From: Alteromonadaceae bacterium BrNp21-10
GTDB lineage: Bacteria > Pseudomonadota > Gammaproteobacteria > Enterobacterales > Alteromonadaceae
DNA: 64,000 bases
NCBI GenBank assembly: GCA_030418115.1
Contig: JAUHQD010000009.1
Span: forward strand, 62,001-126,000
Direction of reading: 5' to 3'
Positions 8,738 through 17,711 of this stretch are shown in pieces. The notes beneath the pieces were generated by a model. The model did not search any database. It was not told where the DNA came from and saw only the letters and a program-made list of their open reading frames with translations. A program made the position numbers and the translations under genes. Numbering within the stretch: the stretch's first letter is position 1; each line of letters starts with the position of its first letter.

Positions 8738-10080
8738 GCAAAATTAAAATACTAATTGTTGAGGATGAAGCCGGATTACGCGAAGCTTTGGTGGATACCC
8801 TAGAGCTCGGTGGTTACGATATTGTCGAAGCCGATAGCGCAGAAGCGGCTATGGTGCAGCTAGGCCGTCAAAAAGTAGACCTAGTGGTTAGTGATATTCA
8901 AATGGGTGGTATGAATGGCATTAGCTTATTAAAAAATATAAAAAATAAGTCACCCAATTTACCGGTGTTGTTAATGACGGCCTATGCCACCATTGACGAT
9001 GCGGTGTTAGCCATGCGCGAAGGCGCCACTGACTATTTGGCCAAGCCTTTTGCACCGCAAGTATTACTCAATTTGGTTGAGCGTTATGCGCCAGCACCAC
9101 CGGTATTATCGCGTACACCCATTGTAGTTGACCCATCAAGTATCAAAATGTTGGAGTTAGCAGAACGGGTTGCAGCCTCTGAAGCCACGGTGATGATCCT
9201 CGGTCCCAGCGGTTCCGGTAAAGAAGTGCTCGCACGTTATATTCATGATAAGTCTTCCCGTAAAGATCATGCCTTTGTTGCTATTAATTGCGCGGCTATC
9301 CCAGAAAATATGTTAGAAGCCACCCTATTTGGTTATGAAAAAGGTGCCTTTACCGGTGCATTACAAGCCAGCCCGGGTAAGTTTGAGCAAGCACAGGGCG
9401 GGACTTTATTGCTAGATGAAATCACCGAAATGGATCTTGCATTGCAGGCTAAAATTCTGCGGGTGATACAAGAAAAAGAAGTCGAACGTCTAGGCGGTCG
9501 CAAAACCATTTCATTAGATGTTCGGGTATTAGCGACTAGTAACCGTGACCTTAAAAAGGCGGTTGCACAAGGTGAGTTCAGAGAAGATCTGTATTATCGT
9601 CTAAATGTGTTTCCATTAACGTGGGATGCCTTGGCCGATCGCAAAGGCGATATTCTGCCTCTGGCGGAGCATTTAATTGAGCGTCACCGTTTGAGCGAAG
9701 CCAAGGCCGGTGAAAAAATGCCATTGCTTACCGCCGCTGCTAGAACCAAATTAATGCAATATAACTGGCCGGGTAATGTCCGTGAGCTGGAGAACGTTAT
9801 CCAGCGTGCGCTTATTTTAGCCAGTGGTGATTATATTGATGCTCAAGACTTAATGATCGACCACGGCAGTAATCCTGTGGCCAAAGTGGCTGACATCGAT
9901 GAAGAAGATACGTTGTTAGGGTCTGAATTACGTCAGCAAGAGCACCAGATTATTTTAGATATGCTCAATAGCTGTAATGGTCGACGTAAAGATGTGGCAG
10001 AAAAATTGGGGATCAGCCCGCGTACATTACGCTATAAGTTAGCAAAAATGCGTGATGTGGGTATTCAACTGCCTGCGTAA
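8734..10080 (+). CDS. flrC: Flagellar response regulator FlrC/FleR
   Basis: Sigma-54 activator for middle flagellar genes, expected to drive the flgBCDE and flgF-L units in this window. The 448 residues have a receiver domain with the phospho-acceptor Asp54 in VSDIQMGG and Lys in YLAKPF, an AAA+ domain with GPSGSGKE and GAFTGALQ, and a C-terminal Fis-type helix-turn-helix (GRRKDVAEKLGISPRTLRYKL). The start overlaps flrB. A perfect 11-bp hairpin 36 bp after the stop ends the operon. Confidence 0.94.
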   Translation: MSKIKILIVEDEAGLREALVDTLELGGYDIVEADSAEAAMVQLGRQKVDLVVSDIQMGGMNGISLLKNIKNKSPNLPVLLMTAYATIDDAVLAMREGATDYLAKPFAPQVLLNLVERYAPAPPVLSRTPIVVDPSSIKMLELAERVAASEATVMILGPSGSGKEVLARYIHDKSSRKDHAFVAINCAAIPENMLEATLFGYEKGAFTGALQASPGKFEQAQGGTLLLDEITEMDLALQAKILRVIQEKEVERLGGRKTISLDVRVLATSNRDLKKAVAQGEFREDLYYRLNVFPLTWDALADRKGDILPLAEHLIERHRLSEAKAGEKMPLLTAAARTKLMQYNWPGNVRELENVIQRALILASGDYIDAQDLMIDHGSNPVAKVADIDEEDTLLGSELRQQEHQIILDMLNSCNGRRKDVAEKLGISPRTLRYKLAKMRDVGIQLPA

Positions 10081-10115
10081 ATATGGTCTGCTAGGCGGGG
10101 TAATATCAAATTTAG

Positions 10116-10150
10116 GGTTAGCGAGTGACGAGGTTACTCGCTAACCTTTT
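10116..10150. terminator. Terminator after flrC
   Basis: An 11-bp perfect stem, GGTTAGCGAGT at 10116-10126 and its complement at 10136-10146, is followed by TTTT. It lies between flrC and the convergent small gene at 10154. Confidence 0.75.
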
Positions 10151-10153
10151 GCG

Positions 10154-10363
10154 TTATAGGGAATTGATTTCTTGTTTGAGGTCGTATTTTTGATCGGTAA
10201 CAATTTTCTCAAGAGTGGCGACCCGTTCCTGTAATTGCACCACCTTCTGTTCCAAGTCATTGTTAACTGGCGTGTCGTGTATCGTCTTCTTCTTGAGCTG
10301 CTTAATGATCTCTGCGGTGCCAAAAACGGCAATGGCCACAATAGCGATAGCGGTTAAGTTCAT
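10154..10363 (-). CDS. Small membrane-anchored coiled-coil protein
   Basis: A 69-residue protein of unknown function. Residues 4-18 form one hydrophobic segment (TAIAIVAIAVFGTAE), followed by a KQLKKK basic stop-transfer stretch and a heptad-like region (about 38-66, LEQKVVQLQERVATLEKIV) that suggests a coiled coil on the cytoplasmic side. The plan resembles PspB-like small inner-membrane proteins, but no specific PspB motif is seen. An AAAGGAT site lies 5-6 bases before the ATG. An overlapping frame of similar length at 10141-10341 is a shadow with no such ribosome site or domain logic. Confidence 0.65.
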   Translation of the reverse strand: MNLTAIAIVAIAVFGTAEIIKQLKKKTIHDTPVNNDLEQKVVQLQERVATLEKIVTDQKYDLKQEINSL

Positions 10364-10564
10364 GATGTATCCTTTTTAGTTATTGCTTTAATCTAATGAT
10401 TGCTGAGGTTATATGTAATACTAAGCAATTATGTGACCAAAAATAAAATCGTTTTAAAACAGCCAGTTAATCTTTATTAGATGAATATAACCATTTTATG
10501 ATAGTTATTTTTACCAATATTTTGTGTAATTCACCAATCAAAAATTAAATTAAAAGCGAAATTC

Positions 10565-11071
10565 ATGTCCCAACAATCCCACATTGAACACCAACATTGG
10601 ATGAGTGTCGCCTTTGCGTTGGCACAAAAAGCCGCCGATGAAGGTGAAATCCCCGTGGGGGCAATAGTGGTTAAAGATAATCAAATTATTGGCCAAGGTT
10701 GGAATCAGTCAATCCAGTTGCACGATCCGTCCGCCCATGCGGAAATGAATGCTATTCGCCAAGCGGGACAATATTTACAAAATTATCGTCTGCCTGGGGC
10801 AACGCTGTACGTCACTCTTGAGCCTTGTTCAATGTGTGCAGGAATGTTGGTGCATAGTCGGATTGAGCATCTAGTCTATGGTGCGGCGGACGCTAAAACC
10901 GGTAGCGCCGGTAGCATTATGAACTTGCTTAACCACGAGCAGTTAAATCATAAGGTAGAGGTGACGTCAGGGGTCATGGCCGAGCAGTGCTCAGCTATGC
11001 TATCAGCGTTCTTTCGTCAACGTCGTCAGCAAAAGAAACAACAACGGCAAAATAGTCAGGCCGATACTTAA
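10565..11071 (+). CDS. tadA: tRNA-specific adenosine deaminase
   Basis: Deaminates A34 to inosine in tRNA-Arg(ACG), an essential wobble modification. The 168 residues show the cytidine/deoxycytidylate deaminase fold with the zinc site complete: His58 and catalytic Glu60 in SAHAEMNA, and Cys88 and Cys91 in PCSMCAG. The EIPVGAIVV stretch at 28-36 is typical of TadA. The last 35 residues are rich in Gln, Arg and Lys, as in many gammaproteobacterial TadA proteins. It converges on a small basic ORF whose stop overlaps its own stop. Confidence 0.95.
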   Translation: MSQQSHIEHQHWMSVAFALAQKAADEGEIPVGAIVVKDNQIIGQGWNQSIQLHDPSAHAEMNAIRQAGQYLQNYRLPGATLYVTLEPCSMCAGMLVHSRIEHLVYGAADAKTGSAGSIMNLLNHEQLNHKVEVTSGVMAEQCSAMLSAFFRQRRQQKKQQRQNSQADT

Positions 11072-11214
11072 CCTTTATCTTCTTCGCTAAAAATTTCACG
11101 ATTTTGAAAAAACTGTCGGCGTAAATTCATTTTACGGTGTGCACGTTTCATCGCAATACGGCGACGATCGTGGGATATTAAACGGCGTGCGCTTAAATTA
11201 GTCTTACGTCTCAT
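11068..11214 (-). CDS. Short highly basic protein, unknown function
   Basis: A 48-residue ORF with a good ribosome site (AGAGGTG, 5 bases before the ATG). The first 33 residues are strongly cationic (MRRKTNLSARRLISHDRRR, then MKRAHRKMNLRR), and the last 10 are acidic (EIFSEEDKG). There is no hydrophobic segment. The composition would suit an RNA- or ribosome-associated protein, but that is inference. Its stop codon overlaps the stop of tadA on the other strand by three bases, and it starts 17 bp after the mltF stop on the same strand, so it may be co-transcribed with mltF. Confidence 0.6.
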   Translation of the reverse strand: MRRKTNLSARRLISHDRRRIAMKRAHRKMNLRRQFFQNREIFSEEDKG

Positions 11215-11231
11215 GTTGCACCTCTTTTACG

Positions 11232-12692
11232 TTAAAGGTCGTTCTGTGCGGTATCTTTTTGTTCAGCGGCCAGACGTTGATCTTCTAGCCATACTAAGGT
11301 GTCGTAATAGCGACGAATATTAGCCACATAGGTTACCGCTTCATTGCCACGGGTATAACCATAACGTGTGGTTTTATAGTACTTCTTTTGTCTTAACAAG
11401 GGCAGGCGTTGTTTAACATCAACCCATAGGTCGGGATTGCCACCCTGTTGCTCGGTCAAAATTCTTGCATCTTCTACATGTCCCCATCCCACATTATAGG
11501 CCGCTAAAGCGAACCAGGTGCGGTCGGGATCCGGAATTCTTTGTGGTACGCGCTCAATTAGTGTTTGTACATACTTAGCGCCACCTTGAATACTTTGTTT
11601 GGGATCGAGACGAGATTTAATCCCTAACTCTTTAGCGGTATCAAGTGTTAGCATCATCAAGCCGCGCACACCGGTTGGCGATTTGGCGCGCCGATTCCAA
11701 TGGCTTTCCTGATAACTCATTGCTGCTAACAAACGCCAATCCACGTCGCCAGAGAATTGCTCAAACCAAGGGCGATATTGGGGCAGTTTTTTATCAACTG
11801 CGCTAATAAATGAGCGGGTATCCACATAATTAAACTGGCGAACATGACCAAAGTATTTATCTTCGAGGGCGACCAGCAAACCGTTTTGCTGTAATTCACC
11901 GAAATAATCGATCAACGCCGCTATTAGTGAATCATCGATGTTTTTACTTAGCAGCCAAGCCACTTGTAACTCGTCCCCAAGGGTAAAGCCAATGCTTAGC
12001 TCAGGATGACGGCGACGGATCACCGCTAATATATTTGAATCGGCAATAGTGTAATCGAGTTTTTCTTCAAGCACTAAGCCAAGTAATTCTTCTTCATCTT
12101 GTTCGTTGGTCTCTTGCCATTGCAACTCAGGATAAAGTGCTTTTTGTTGCTGTAATACTTCGGCATGGCTACTGCTGGCAACGACACTGAGAACACCATT
12201 GAGCTCTTCAATGCTTTTGGGCCAAATGCCCCCTTGCTTAAACACCAGTTTTTGTGAAATATCCTGATAGGCAGGGCCAAACCTGAAATGCTTAGCCCGT
12301 TCAGGCGTAACGGCGAGTCCGGCGGCAACAATATTCAAATGATGGGATTGTAATTGCGGTAGCAGTTCATCCAAATTGTAGTAAGGCAAAATTTCTAACT
12401 TCACCCCTAAATATTGAGCAAAACCTTCCGCCAATTCGTATTCGAACCCTTGGGGGCCATCAGCGCCATAAAAATAGGTAGTTTGCCCATAGCGTGTACC
12501 GACCTTAATAACTCCTTGGTCGAGAATACGTTGCAGGGCATTAGCCTTTATTTGTGGCTGGCATGACATCAATAACAACAGGCTGCACAGGCCTATAAAC
12601 AACCGGAAAGGAGTAGTGATGTGAGAGCGGATTTTATTCTGCAGCAAAAGTGACTTAAGCCTTATATAAAGAATTTCATGGTCGAAGCCCAT
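11232..12692 (-). CDS. mltF: Membrane-bound lytic murein transglycosylase F
   Basis: Peptidoglycan lytic transglycosylase of the outer membrane. After a lipoprotein signal with lipobox LLMSC come an ABC-type solute-binding (SBP_bac_3) domain of about 230 residues (VIKVGTRYGQTTYFYG, GFEYELAEGFAQYLGV) and a lysozyme-like SLT domain with the catalytic Glu in AAMSYQESHWN, plus GVRGLMMLT and AAYNVGWGHV. This order is diagnostic for MltF. The start is uncertain: the frame opens at a TTG at 12728, an ATG lies at 12692, and a TTG near 12647 would give the most typical lipoprotein signal length. It is divergent from purL. Confidence 0.92.
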   Translation of the reverse strand: MGFDHEILYIRLKSLLLQNKIRSHITTPFRLFIGLCSLLLLMSCQPQIKANALQRILDQGVIKVGTRYGQTTYFYGADGPQGFEYELAEGFAQYLGVKLEILPYYNLDELLPQLQSHHLNIVAAGLAVTPERAKHFRFGPAYQDISQKLVFKQGGIWPKSIEELNGVLSVVASSSHAEVLQQQKALYPELQWQETNEQDEEELLGLVLEEKLDYTIADSNILAVIRRRHPELSIGFTLGDELQVAWLLSKNIDDSLIAALIDYFGELQQNGLLVALEDKYFGHVRQFNYVDTRSFISAVDKKLPQYRPWFEQFSGDVDWRLLAAMSYQESHWNRRAKSPTGVRGLMMLTLDTAKELGIKSRLDPKQSIQGGAKYVQTLIERVPQRIPDPDRTWFALAAYNVGWGHVEDARILTEQQGGNPDLWVDVKQRLPLLRQKKYYKTTRYGYTRGNEAVTYVANIRRYYDTLVWLEDQRLAAEQKDTAQNDL

Positions 12693-12845
12693 TGTTACTA
12701 AAATTTGCGCGTTAATCCAGCTTATCAATTGCTTGGTTTCGGTATATAATTCGCGCCTCGAATGTTCGTGCCCCTAATTCGGCTTTTATTACATCAGGCT
12801 TGATGGCGGCAGCTGATTTAAAACTTACTCTTGGTGAATACCTCT

Positions 12846-15800
12846 ATGTTGACTCTTCGTGGTGCGCCAGCACTATCTGAATTTCGTGTTGCTAAACTTC
12901 TTTCCCAATTTACCGCGCAAAATCTGCCGGTAACAGACATTTATGCTGAGCATAGCCATTTTGTCGATCTCAATGCTGAGTTATCCAATGAAGAGTTAGT
13001 GGTGGTTGAAAAGTTATTAACCTATGGACCAGCCATTGCCGCCCATCAGCCACAAGGTCAATTAATATTAGTGGTTCCGCGTTTTGGCACTATTTCCCCA
13101 TGGTCATCTAAAGCGACAGATATTGCCCATAACTGTGGATTAAGCAAAGTGCTGCGCATGGAGCGTGGGTGCGCTTATTATATTTCTGCAGAAACCGCGT
13201 TAACTGAATCACAATTAGCGACGGTTGCCAGTATTTTACATGACCGCATGACCGAAGAAGTGCTGACTGAAATGCAACAGGCAGCAGCGCTATTCCGGCA
13301 TGAACAACCTGCGCCGTTAGCTGAAGTGGATGTATTAGAGCAGGGCCGTGAGGCATTAGTGCAAGCCAATATTAAATTAGGCTTAGCTTTAGCCGAAGAT
13401 GAAATAGATTATTTATTGACAAGTTTTGAGCGCCTTGGTCGTAATCCCCACGATATTGAGTTGTATATGTTCGCTCAGGCTAACTCTGAACATTGTCGTC
13501 ATAAAATCTTTAATGCAGATTGGACCATCGATGGCGAGGTACAGCCAAAGTCGTTGTTCAAGATGATTAAAAATACCTATGAGCTTTGTAGTGATTATGT
13601 GCATTCGGCATATTCGGATAACGCAGCCGTAATGGAAGGCTCCTACGCTGGGCGCTTTTTCCCGGATACTCAATCCGGCGAATATCAATATCATTTAGAA
13701 AACATCGATATTCTGATGAAGGTGGAAACTCATAATCACCCGACGGCAATCTCTCCTTTTGCCGGTGCGGCAACGGGCTCTGGTGGTGAAATTCGTGATG
13801 AAGGCGCTACCGGACGCGGCTCTAAGCCCAAAGCTGGAATGGTAGGTTTTAGTGTATCTAACCTACGTATTCCTGGTTTTGAACAGCCTTGGGAAACTGA
13901 CTTTGGTAAGCCCGCTCGAATCGTTTCTGCTTTTGACATCATGATGGATGGCCCCCTTGGTGGCGCCGCATTTAATAATGAATTCGGTCGTCCAGCATTG
14001 TTGGGTTACTTCCGTACTTATGAAGAAAAAGTCGTTAGCCACAATGGTGAAGAAGTACGTGGTTACCATAAGCCCATCATGCTGGCCGGTGGTTTAGGCA
14101 ATATCCGTAAATCTCATATTCAAAAAGGTGAGATCACCGTTGGTGCCAAGCTTATTGCTTTAGGCGGACCGGCGATGAATATTGGTTTAGGTGGTGGCGC
14201 AGCGTCGTCGATGACGTCTGGCCAATCCACCGAAGATTTAGATTTTGCCTCGGTACAGCGGGACAATCCAGAAATGGAGCGGCGTTGTCAGGAAGTGATC
14301 GACAAATGTTGGCAGATGGGCGACAACAACCCTATCCAGTTTATTCACGATGTGGGGGCCGGTGGTTTATCTAATGCCTTTCCCGAGCTGGTGAATGATG
14401 CTGAACGTGGCGGTTTATTTGAACTGCGTAAAGTAAATAATGACGAGCCGGGAATGTCACCACTGGAGATTTGGTGTAACGAATCCCAAGAACGTTATGT
14501 GATGTCAGTTGCCCCAGAAAATATGCCGGTGTTTGAGGTTATCTGTGCCCGTGAGCGCGCACCTTATGCGGTAGTGGGTGAAGCGACTGAAACACGTCAT
14601 CTCACTTTGACGGATGAACATTTTAAAAACAAACCTATTGATTTGTCCTTAGATGTATTACTTGGCAAGCCGCCGAAAATGCATCGTGATGTCAGCACTC
14701 AACAAGTTTCAGCCAAGGCATTTAATACCGATGGTATTGAATTAAATGACGCCGCTGAACGACTATTGCGTTTACCTACCATTGCTGAAAAAACCTTTTT
14801 AATTACCATTGGCGATCGCAGTGTAACGGGCTTGGTTGCCCGTGACCAAATGGTGGGGCCATGGCAAGTACCAGTAGCAGATGTTGCCGTAACAGCAGCG
14901 TCTTTTGACACTTATCATGGTGAAGCGATGGCGCTGGGTGAACGTACGCCAGTGGCATTATTAGATTATGCGGCTTCTGCCCGTATGGCAGTTGCCGAGT
15001 CGATTACCAACATTGCCGCTGCAGATATTGGTGGTTTGAAGCGTATTAAATTGTCGGCTAACTGGATGGCGGCCGCAGGACATCCCGGTGAAGATGCTGG
15101 ATTGTACGCCGCGGTTAAAGCGGTGGGTGAAGAACTTTGCCCAGCACTAGGTATTACTATTCCGGTGGGTAAAGACTCAATGTCCATGAAAACCCAGTGG
15201 GATGATAAAGCCGTAACCTCGCCATTATCTTTGGTGATCACTGCCTTTGCCCGTGTTGAAGATGTACGTAAAACCTTAACGCCACAGTTACGTACCGATA
15301 AAGGGGCTAGTCGTTTATTGTTAATTGATTTAGGCGCGGGTCAGAACCGTTTAGGAGCATCGTGCTTAGCTCAGGTTTACAAACAGTTAGGTAATAATGC
15401 GCCGGACTTAGATAGCCCAGAGCTATTACGCGGATTTTATAACGGCATCCAACAGTTAGTCTCTGAGCAAAAACTACTGGCCTACCATGACCGTTCCGAC
15501 GGTGGTTTATTCTCTACCATTACCGAAATGGCCTTTGCCGGTCATTGTGGTGTTGATATTCAGTTAGATAACTTAGGCAATGGAGCAGACTATGACTTGG
15601 CCGCTTTATTCAGCGAAGAACTGGGTGCGGTTATTCAAGTGCGTGATGAAGACATCGCTGATGTATTACAAGTTTTTGAAGCCAATGGCATTGCCCATTG
15701 TATTCACAATATCGGTAGCTTAAATAACAACGACCAAATTCGTTTTAATCGGGCAGGGCAAGTGGTATTAGCGCAGTCGCGTACTCACTACCGTACCATT

Positions 15801-16736
15801 TGGGCTGAAACCACGCAGCATATGCAGGCGCTTAGAGATAATCCCGATTGTGCAAAGCAAGAATTTGCAGCCAAATTTGATGTACAAGACCCTGGCTTAC
15901 ATGCCAAATTAAGTTTTGATCTTAATCAAGATGTTGCAGCACCTTTTATTGCCAAGGGTATTTTGCCTAAAGTGGCCATTTTGCGCGAGCAGGGGGTTAA
16001 CTCCCATGTAGAAATGGCGGCCGCTTTTAGTCGTGCCGGATTCAGCGCCATTGATGTGCACATGAGTGATGTTTTATCTGGGCGTATTCGATTAGAGCAG
16101 TTCCAAGGTCTGGTTGCCTGTGGCGGTTTCTCATACGGAGATGTACTGGGTGCCGGTGAAGGTTGGGCAAAATCAATTTTGTTTAATAGTATGGCTCGCG
16201 ATCAATTTTCTGCGTTCTTTGAGCGTAATGATACTTTCTCATTAGGCGTGTGTAACGGTTGTCAGATGTTATCAAATCTGAAAGCGTTGATACCCGGTGC
16301 AGATTTATGGCCGCATTTCGTCACTAACCAATCAGAACGTTTTGAAGCGCGTTTCTCAATGGTCGAAGTACAACAATCTAAGTCCGTCTTCTTCCAAGGG
16401 ATGCAAGGTTCAAGAATGCCTATTGCGGTTTCTCATGGTGAAGGTCATGCAGAGTTCAGTTCGATGAATACCGCTGAACAAGCGAATGCTGCGCAAGCCG
16501 TTGCGCTTAAATTTGTCGATAACTACGGGCGCGTAACTGAGCAGTATCCGGCTAACCCGAATGGTTCGGTAATGGGGATTACCGGTTTAACCAGTGCTGA
16601 TGGCAGAGCAACTATCATGATGCCTCATCCTGAACGGGTTTTTAGAACCGTTGCACATTCTTGGCACCCAGAAGAATGGCAGGAAGATAGCCCATGGATG
16701 CGCATGTTCCGTAATGCGCGGGTATTTGTTGGATAA
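12846..16736 (+). CDS. purL: Phosphoribosylformylglycinamidine synthase
   Basis: Fourth step of purine synthesis: converts FGAR to FGAM using ATP and glutamine. The large single-chain form of 1,296 residues is typical of gammaproteobacteria. Seen: the N-terminal PurS-like domain ([17 protein letters not shown]), two PurM-like synthetase halves with [22 protein letters not shown] and GGLGNIRK motifs, and a C-terminal class I glutaminase with the nucleophile Cys1136 in GVCNGCQML and the His/Glu pair in PHPERVF. The ATG at 12846 is preferred to upstream TTG/GTG codons because GGTGA lies 8 bases before it and the length then matches E. coli PurL. Confidence 0.97.
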   Translation: MLTLRGAPALSEFRVAKLLSQFTAQNLPVTDIYAEHSHFVDLNAELSNEELVVVEKLLTYGPAIAAHQPQGQLILVVPRFGTISPWSSKATDIAHNCGLSKVLRMERGCAYYISAETALTESQLATVASILHDRMTEEVLTEMQQAAALFRHEQPAPLAEVDVLEQGREALVQANIKLGLALAEDEIDYLLTSFERLGRNPHDIELYMFAQANSEHCRHKIFNADWTIDGEVQPKSLFKMIKNTYELCSDYVHSAYSDNAAVMEGSYAGRFFPDTQSGEYQYHLENIDILMKVETHNHPTAISPFAGAATGSGGEIRDEGATGRGSKPKAGMVGFSVSNLRIPGFEQPWETDFGKPARIVSAFDIMMDGPLGGAAFNNEFGRPALLGYFRTYEEKVVSHNGEEVRGYHKPIMLAGGLGNIRKSHIQKGEITVGAKLIALGGPAMNIGLGGGAASSMTSGQSTEDLDFASVQRDNPEMERRCQEVIDKCWQMGDNNPIQFIHDVGAGGLSNAFPELVNDAERGGLFELRKVNNDEPGMSPLEIWCNESQERYVMSVAPENMPVFEVICARERAPYAVVGEATETRHLTLTDEHFKNKPIDLSLDVLLGKPPKMHRDVSTQQVSAKAFNTDGIELNDAAERLLRLPTIAEKTFLITIGDRSVTGLVARDQMVGPWQVPVADVAVTAASFDTYHGEAMALGERTPVALLDYAASARMAVAESITNIAAADIGGLKRIKLSANWMAAAGHPGEDAGLYAAVKAVGEELCPALGITIPVGKDSMSMKTQWDDKAVTSPLSLVITAFARVEDVRKTLTPQLRTDKGASRLLLIDLGAGQNRLGASCLAQVYKQLGNNAPDLDSPELLRGFYNGIQQLVSEQKLLAYHDRSDGGLFSTITEMAFAGHCGVDIQLDNLGNGADYDLAALFSEELGAVIQVRDEDIADVLQVFEANGIAHCIHNIGSLNNNDQIRFNRAGQVVLAQSRTHYRTIWAETTQHMQALRDNPDCAKQEFAAKFDVQDPGLHAKLSFDLNQDVAAPFIAKGILPKVAILREQGVNSHVEMAAAFSRAGFSAIDVHMSDVLSGRIRLEQFQGLVACGGFSYGDVLGAGEGWAKSILFNSMARDQFSAFFERNDTFSLGVCNGCQMLSNLKALIPGADLWPHFVTNQSERFEARFSMVEVQQSKSVFFQGMQGSRMPIAVSHGEGHAEFSSMNTAEQANAAQAVALKFVDNYGRVTEQYPANPNGSVMGITGLTSADGRATIMMPHPERVFRTVAHSWHPEEWQEDSPWMRMFRNARVFVG

Positions 16737-16845
16737 AATTTAAAAAAGTGAAATTTTTATTATGCGGACAAGGTCTGCTTGTTTAGTGAATCCCATTTTT
16801 TATCACTGAATTAGTATTCCTTTGAGCTAGCAGCTCACTTCTCAC

Positions 16846-16872
16846 GGCGTCATCCTCTGACGCCATTTTTTT
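16846..16872 (+). terminator. Rho-independent terminator after purL
   Basis: Stem GGCGTCA (16846-16852), loop TCCTC, stem TGACGCC (16858-16864), then ATTTTTTTT. It lies 110 bp after the purL stop. Confidence 0.85.
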
Positions 16873-17012
16873 ACTTAAAGCGGTTAATCACCATACTATT
16901 TGGTATTAAACATCGAAACTTTAGTAGATATTTCTCATAAGCTATTGTTTTCTTTGTAAATGCTGGTTAGTATTTGCGCAGTTAATGATTTATAGCAAAA
17001 AAATATAAGAAA

Positions 17013-17180
17013 ATGAGAACGCTTATGAATCGAAGTGCTAAAGGGTTTGGAATGTTAGGTGTGGTTTTTGCCGTTATTTTAATGGCAATAACAGCCGTCT
17101 TTGGGGCGAAAGCAGAAGCTGCCGCCGATCCAGCAGTAATAACTAACACTTTAAAACCACCTTCAATAGTTACACAGTAA
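17013..17180 (+). CDS. Small single-pass membrane or secreted peptide
   Basis: A 55-residue ORF with ATG codons at 17013 and 17025 in frame. Residues 12-30 are a hydrophobic segment (GFGMLGVVFAVILMAITAVFG) followed by AKAEAAA, which could be a signal-peptidase site, and then a short polar tail ending PPSIVTQ. Ribosome sites are modest (AAGA or GAG). It stands alone after purL and lacks recognised relatives. A longer frame on the opposite strand (16982-17281) has no ribosome site or domain features and is treated as a shadow. Whether this peptide is made is an inference from its signal-like organisation. Confidence 0.45.
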   Translation: MRTLMNRSAKGFGMLGVVFAVILMAITAVFGAKAEAAADPAVITNTLKPPSIVTQ

Positions 17181-17406
17181 AGACATTCATTCGTTTCTGT
17201 GTAGCGTATTAGCAAGTTAAGATACTTGCTCGCTGGTTTCGGCATTCTTTTAAGAATCGGCTGAGGCCTGTTTACCACCATTAGTAATTCTTACGATATT
17301 TCTTCCACATTCTGTATTGTCGCTGATTACTGCACTATTGCTGTGTGGTTACCCTTAGACTCACCTCCCGTTAAAAGTGGCGTCAATCTGACGAAGAGGA
17401 TTATTC

Positions 17407-17497
17407 GTATCATCCTGATACTCACCACGCGTAGCGTGGCCGCACTAAAGTGCGTTCAAATTTGTTCCAGACAAATTTGTCGAACCTGCAGAGGTTC
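17407..17497. repeat. Tandem hairpin array 1
   Basis: Five perfect inverted repeats stand nearly end to end: GTATCA/TGATAC (17407-17421, apex ATCCT), CCACGC/GCGTGG (17425-17439), CGCACT/AGTGCG (17441-17454), CAAATTTGT/ACAAATTTG (17457-17479, apex TCCAG) and GAACCT/AGGTTC (17482-17497). Spacers are 1-3 bases. The rest of the gap 17181-17555 holds no plausible gene. The array lies just downstream of the tRNA-Arg gene's terminator. Confidence 0.75.
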
Positions 17498-17516
17498 TCA
17501 TCCGCCAAGAGATCGA

Positions 17517-17554
17517 ATAGCAAAAAACCGACACTAAGGTCGGCTTTTTGCTAT
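17517..17554. terminator. Terminator of the tRNA-Arg gene
   Basis: Long stem of ATAGCAAAAA paired with TTTTTGCTAT, one mismatch, then CCGAC/GTCGG around an ACTAAG loop. T-runs occur in both directions. It ends the tRNA transcript directly past its CCA. Confidence 0.85.
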
Positions 17555-17555
17555 T

Positions 17556-17632
17556 TGGTGTCCCCTAGAGGATTCGAACCTCTGACCTGCCCCTTAGGAG
17601 GGGGCTGCTCTATCCAGCTGAGCCAAGGGGAC
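17556..17632 (-). tRNA. tRNA-Arg, anticodon CCU
   Basis: A 77-base cloverleaf on the minus strand: acceptor GTCCCCT/AGGGGAC, D arm GCTC/GAGC, anticodon stem GCCCC/GGGGC with loop CTCCTAA (anticodon CCT, reads AGG), T arm AGAGG-TTCGAAT-CCTCT, discriminator A and an encoded CCA. It is followed by its own terminator. Minor-arginine tRNA genes are common integration sites. Confidence 0.95.
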
Positions 17633-17711
17633 TGAATGAGTGCGCCGCTACTATACTAAAATTTAATAATTAACAGCAACTTAAATGGCGGGTTTTGCGC
17701 TTTATTGGTTA

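Noticed and set aside
10141-10341. A 66-codon minus-strand frame overlapping the small coiled-coil gene.
   Set aside because: It is arginine/threonine-rich without membrane or domain logic, while the other frame has a ribosome site and a clear helix plan.
12729-12845. A purine riboswitch or PurR box before purL.
   Set aside because: No riboswitch fold was visible and no clear PurR half-sites could be placed by eye.
16982-17281. A 99-codon frame on the minus strand opposite the small peptide gene.
   Set aside because: No ribosome site, no domain or signal features, and composition typical of an antisense shadow; the plus-strand peptide has better organisation.
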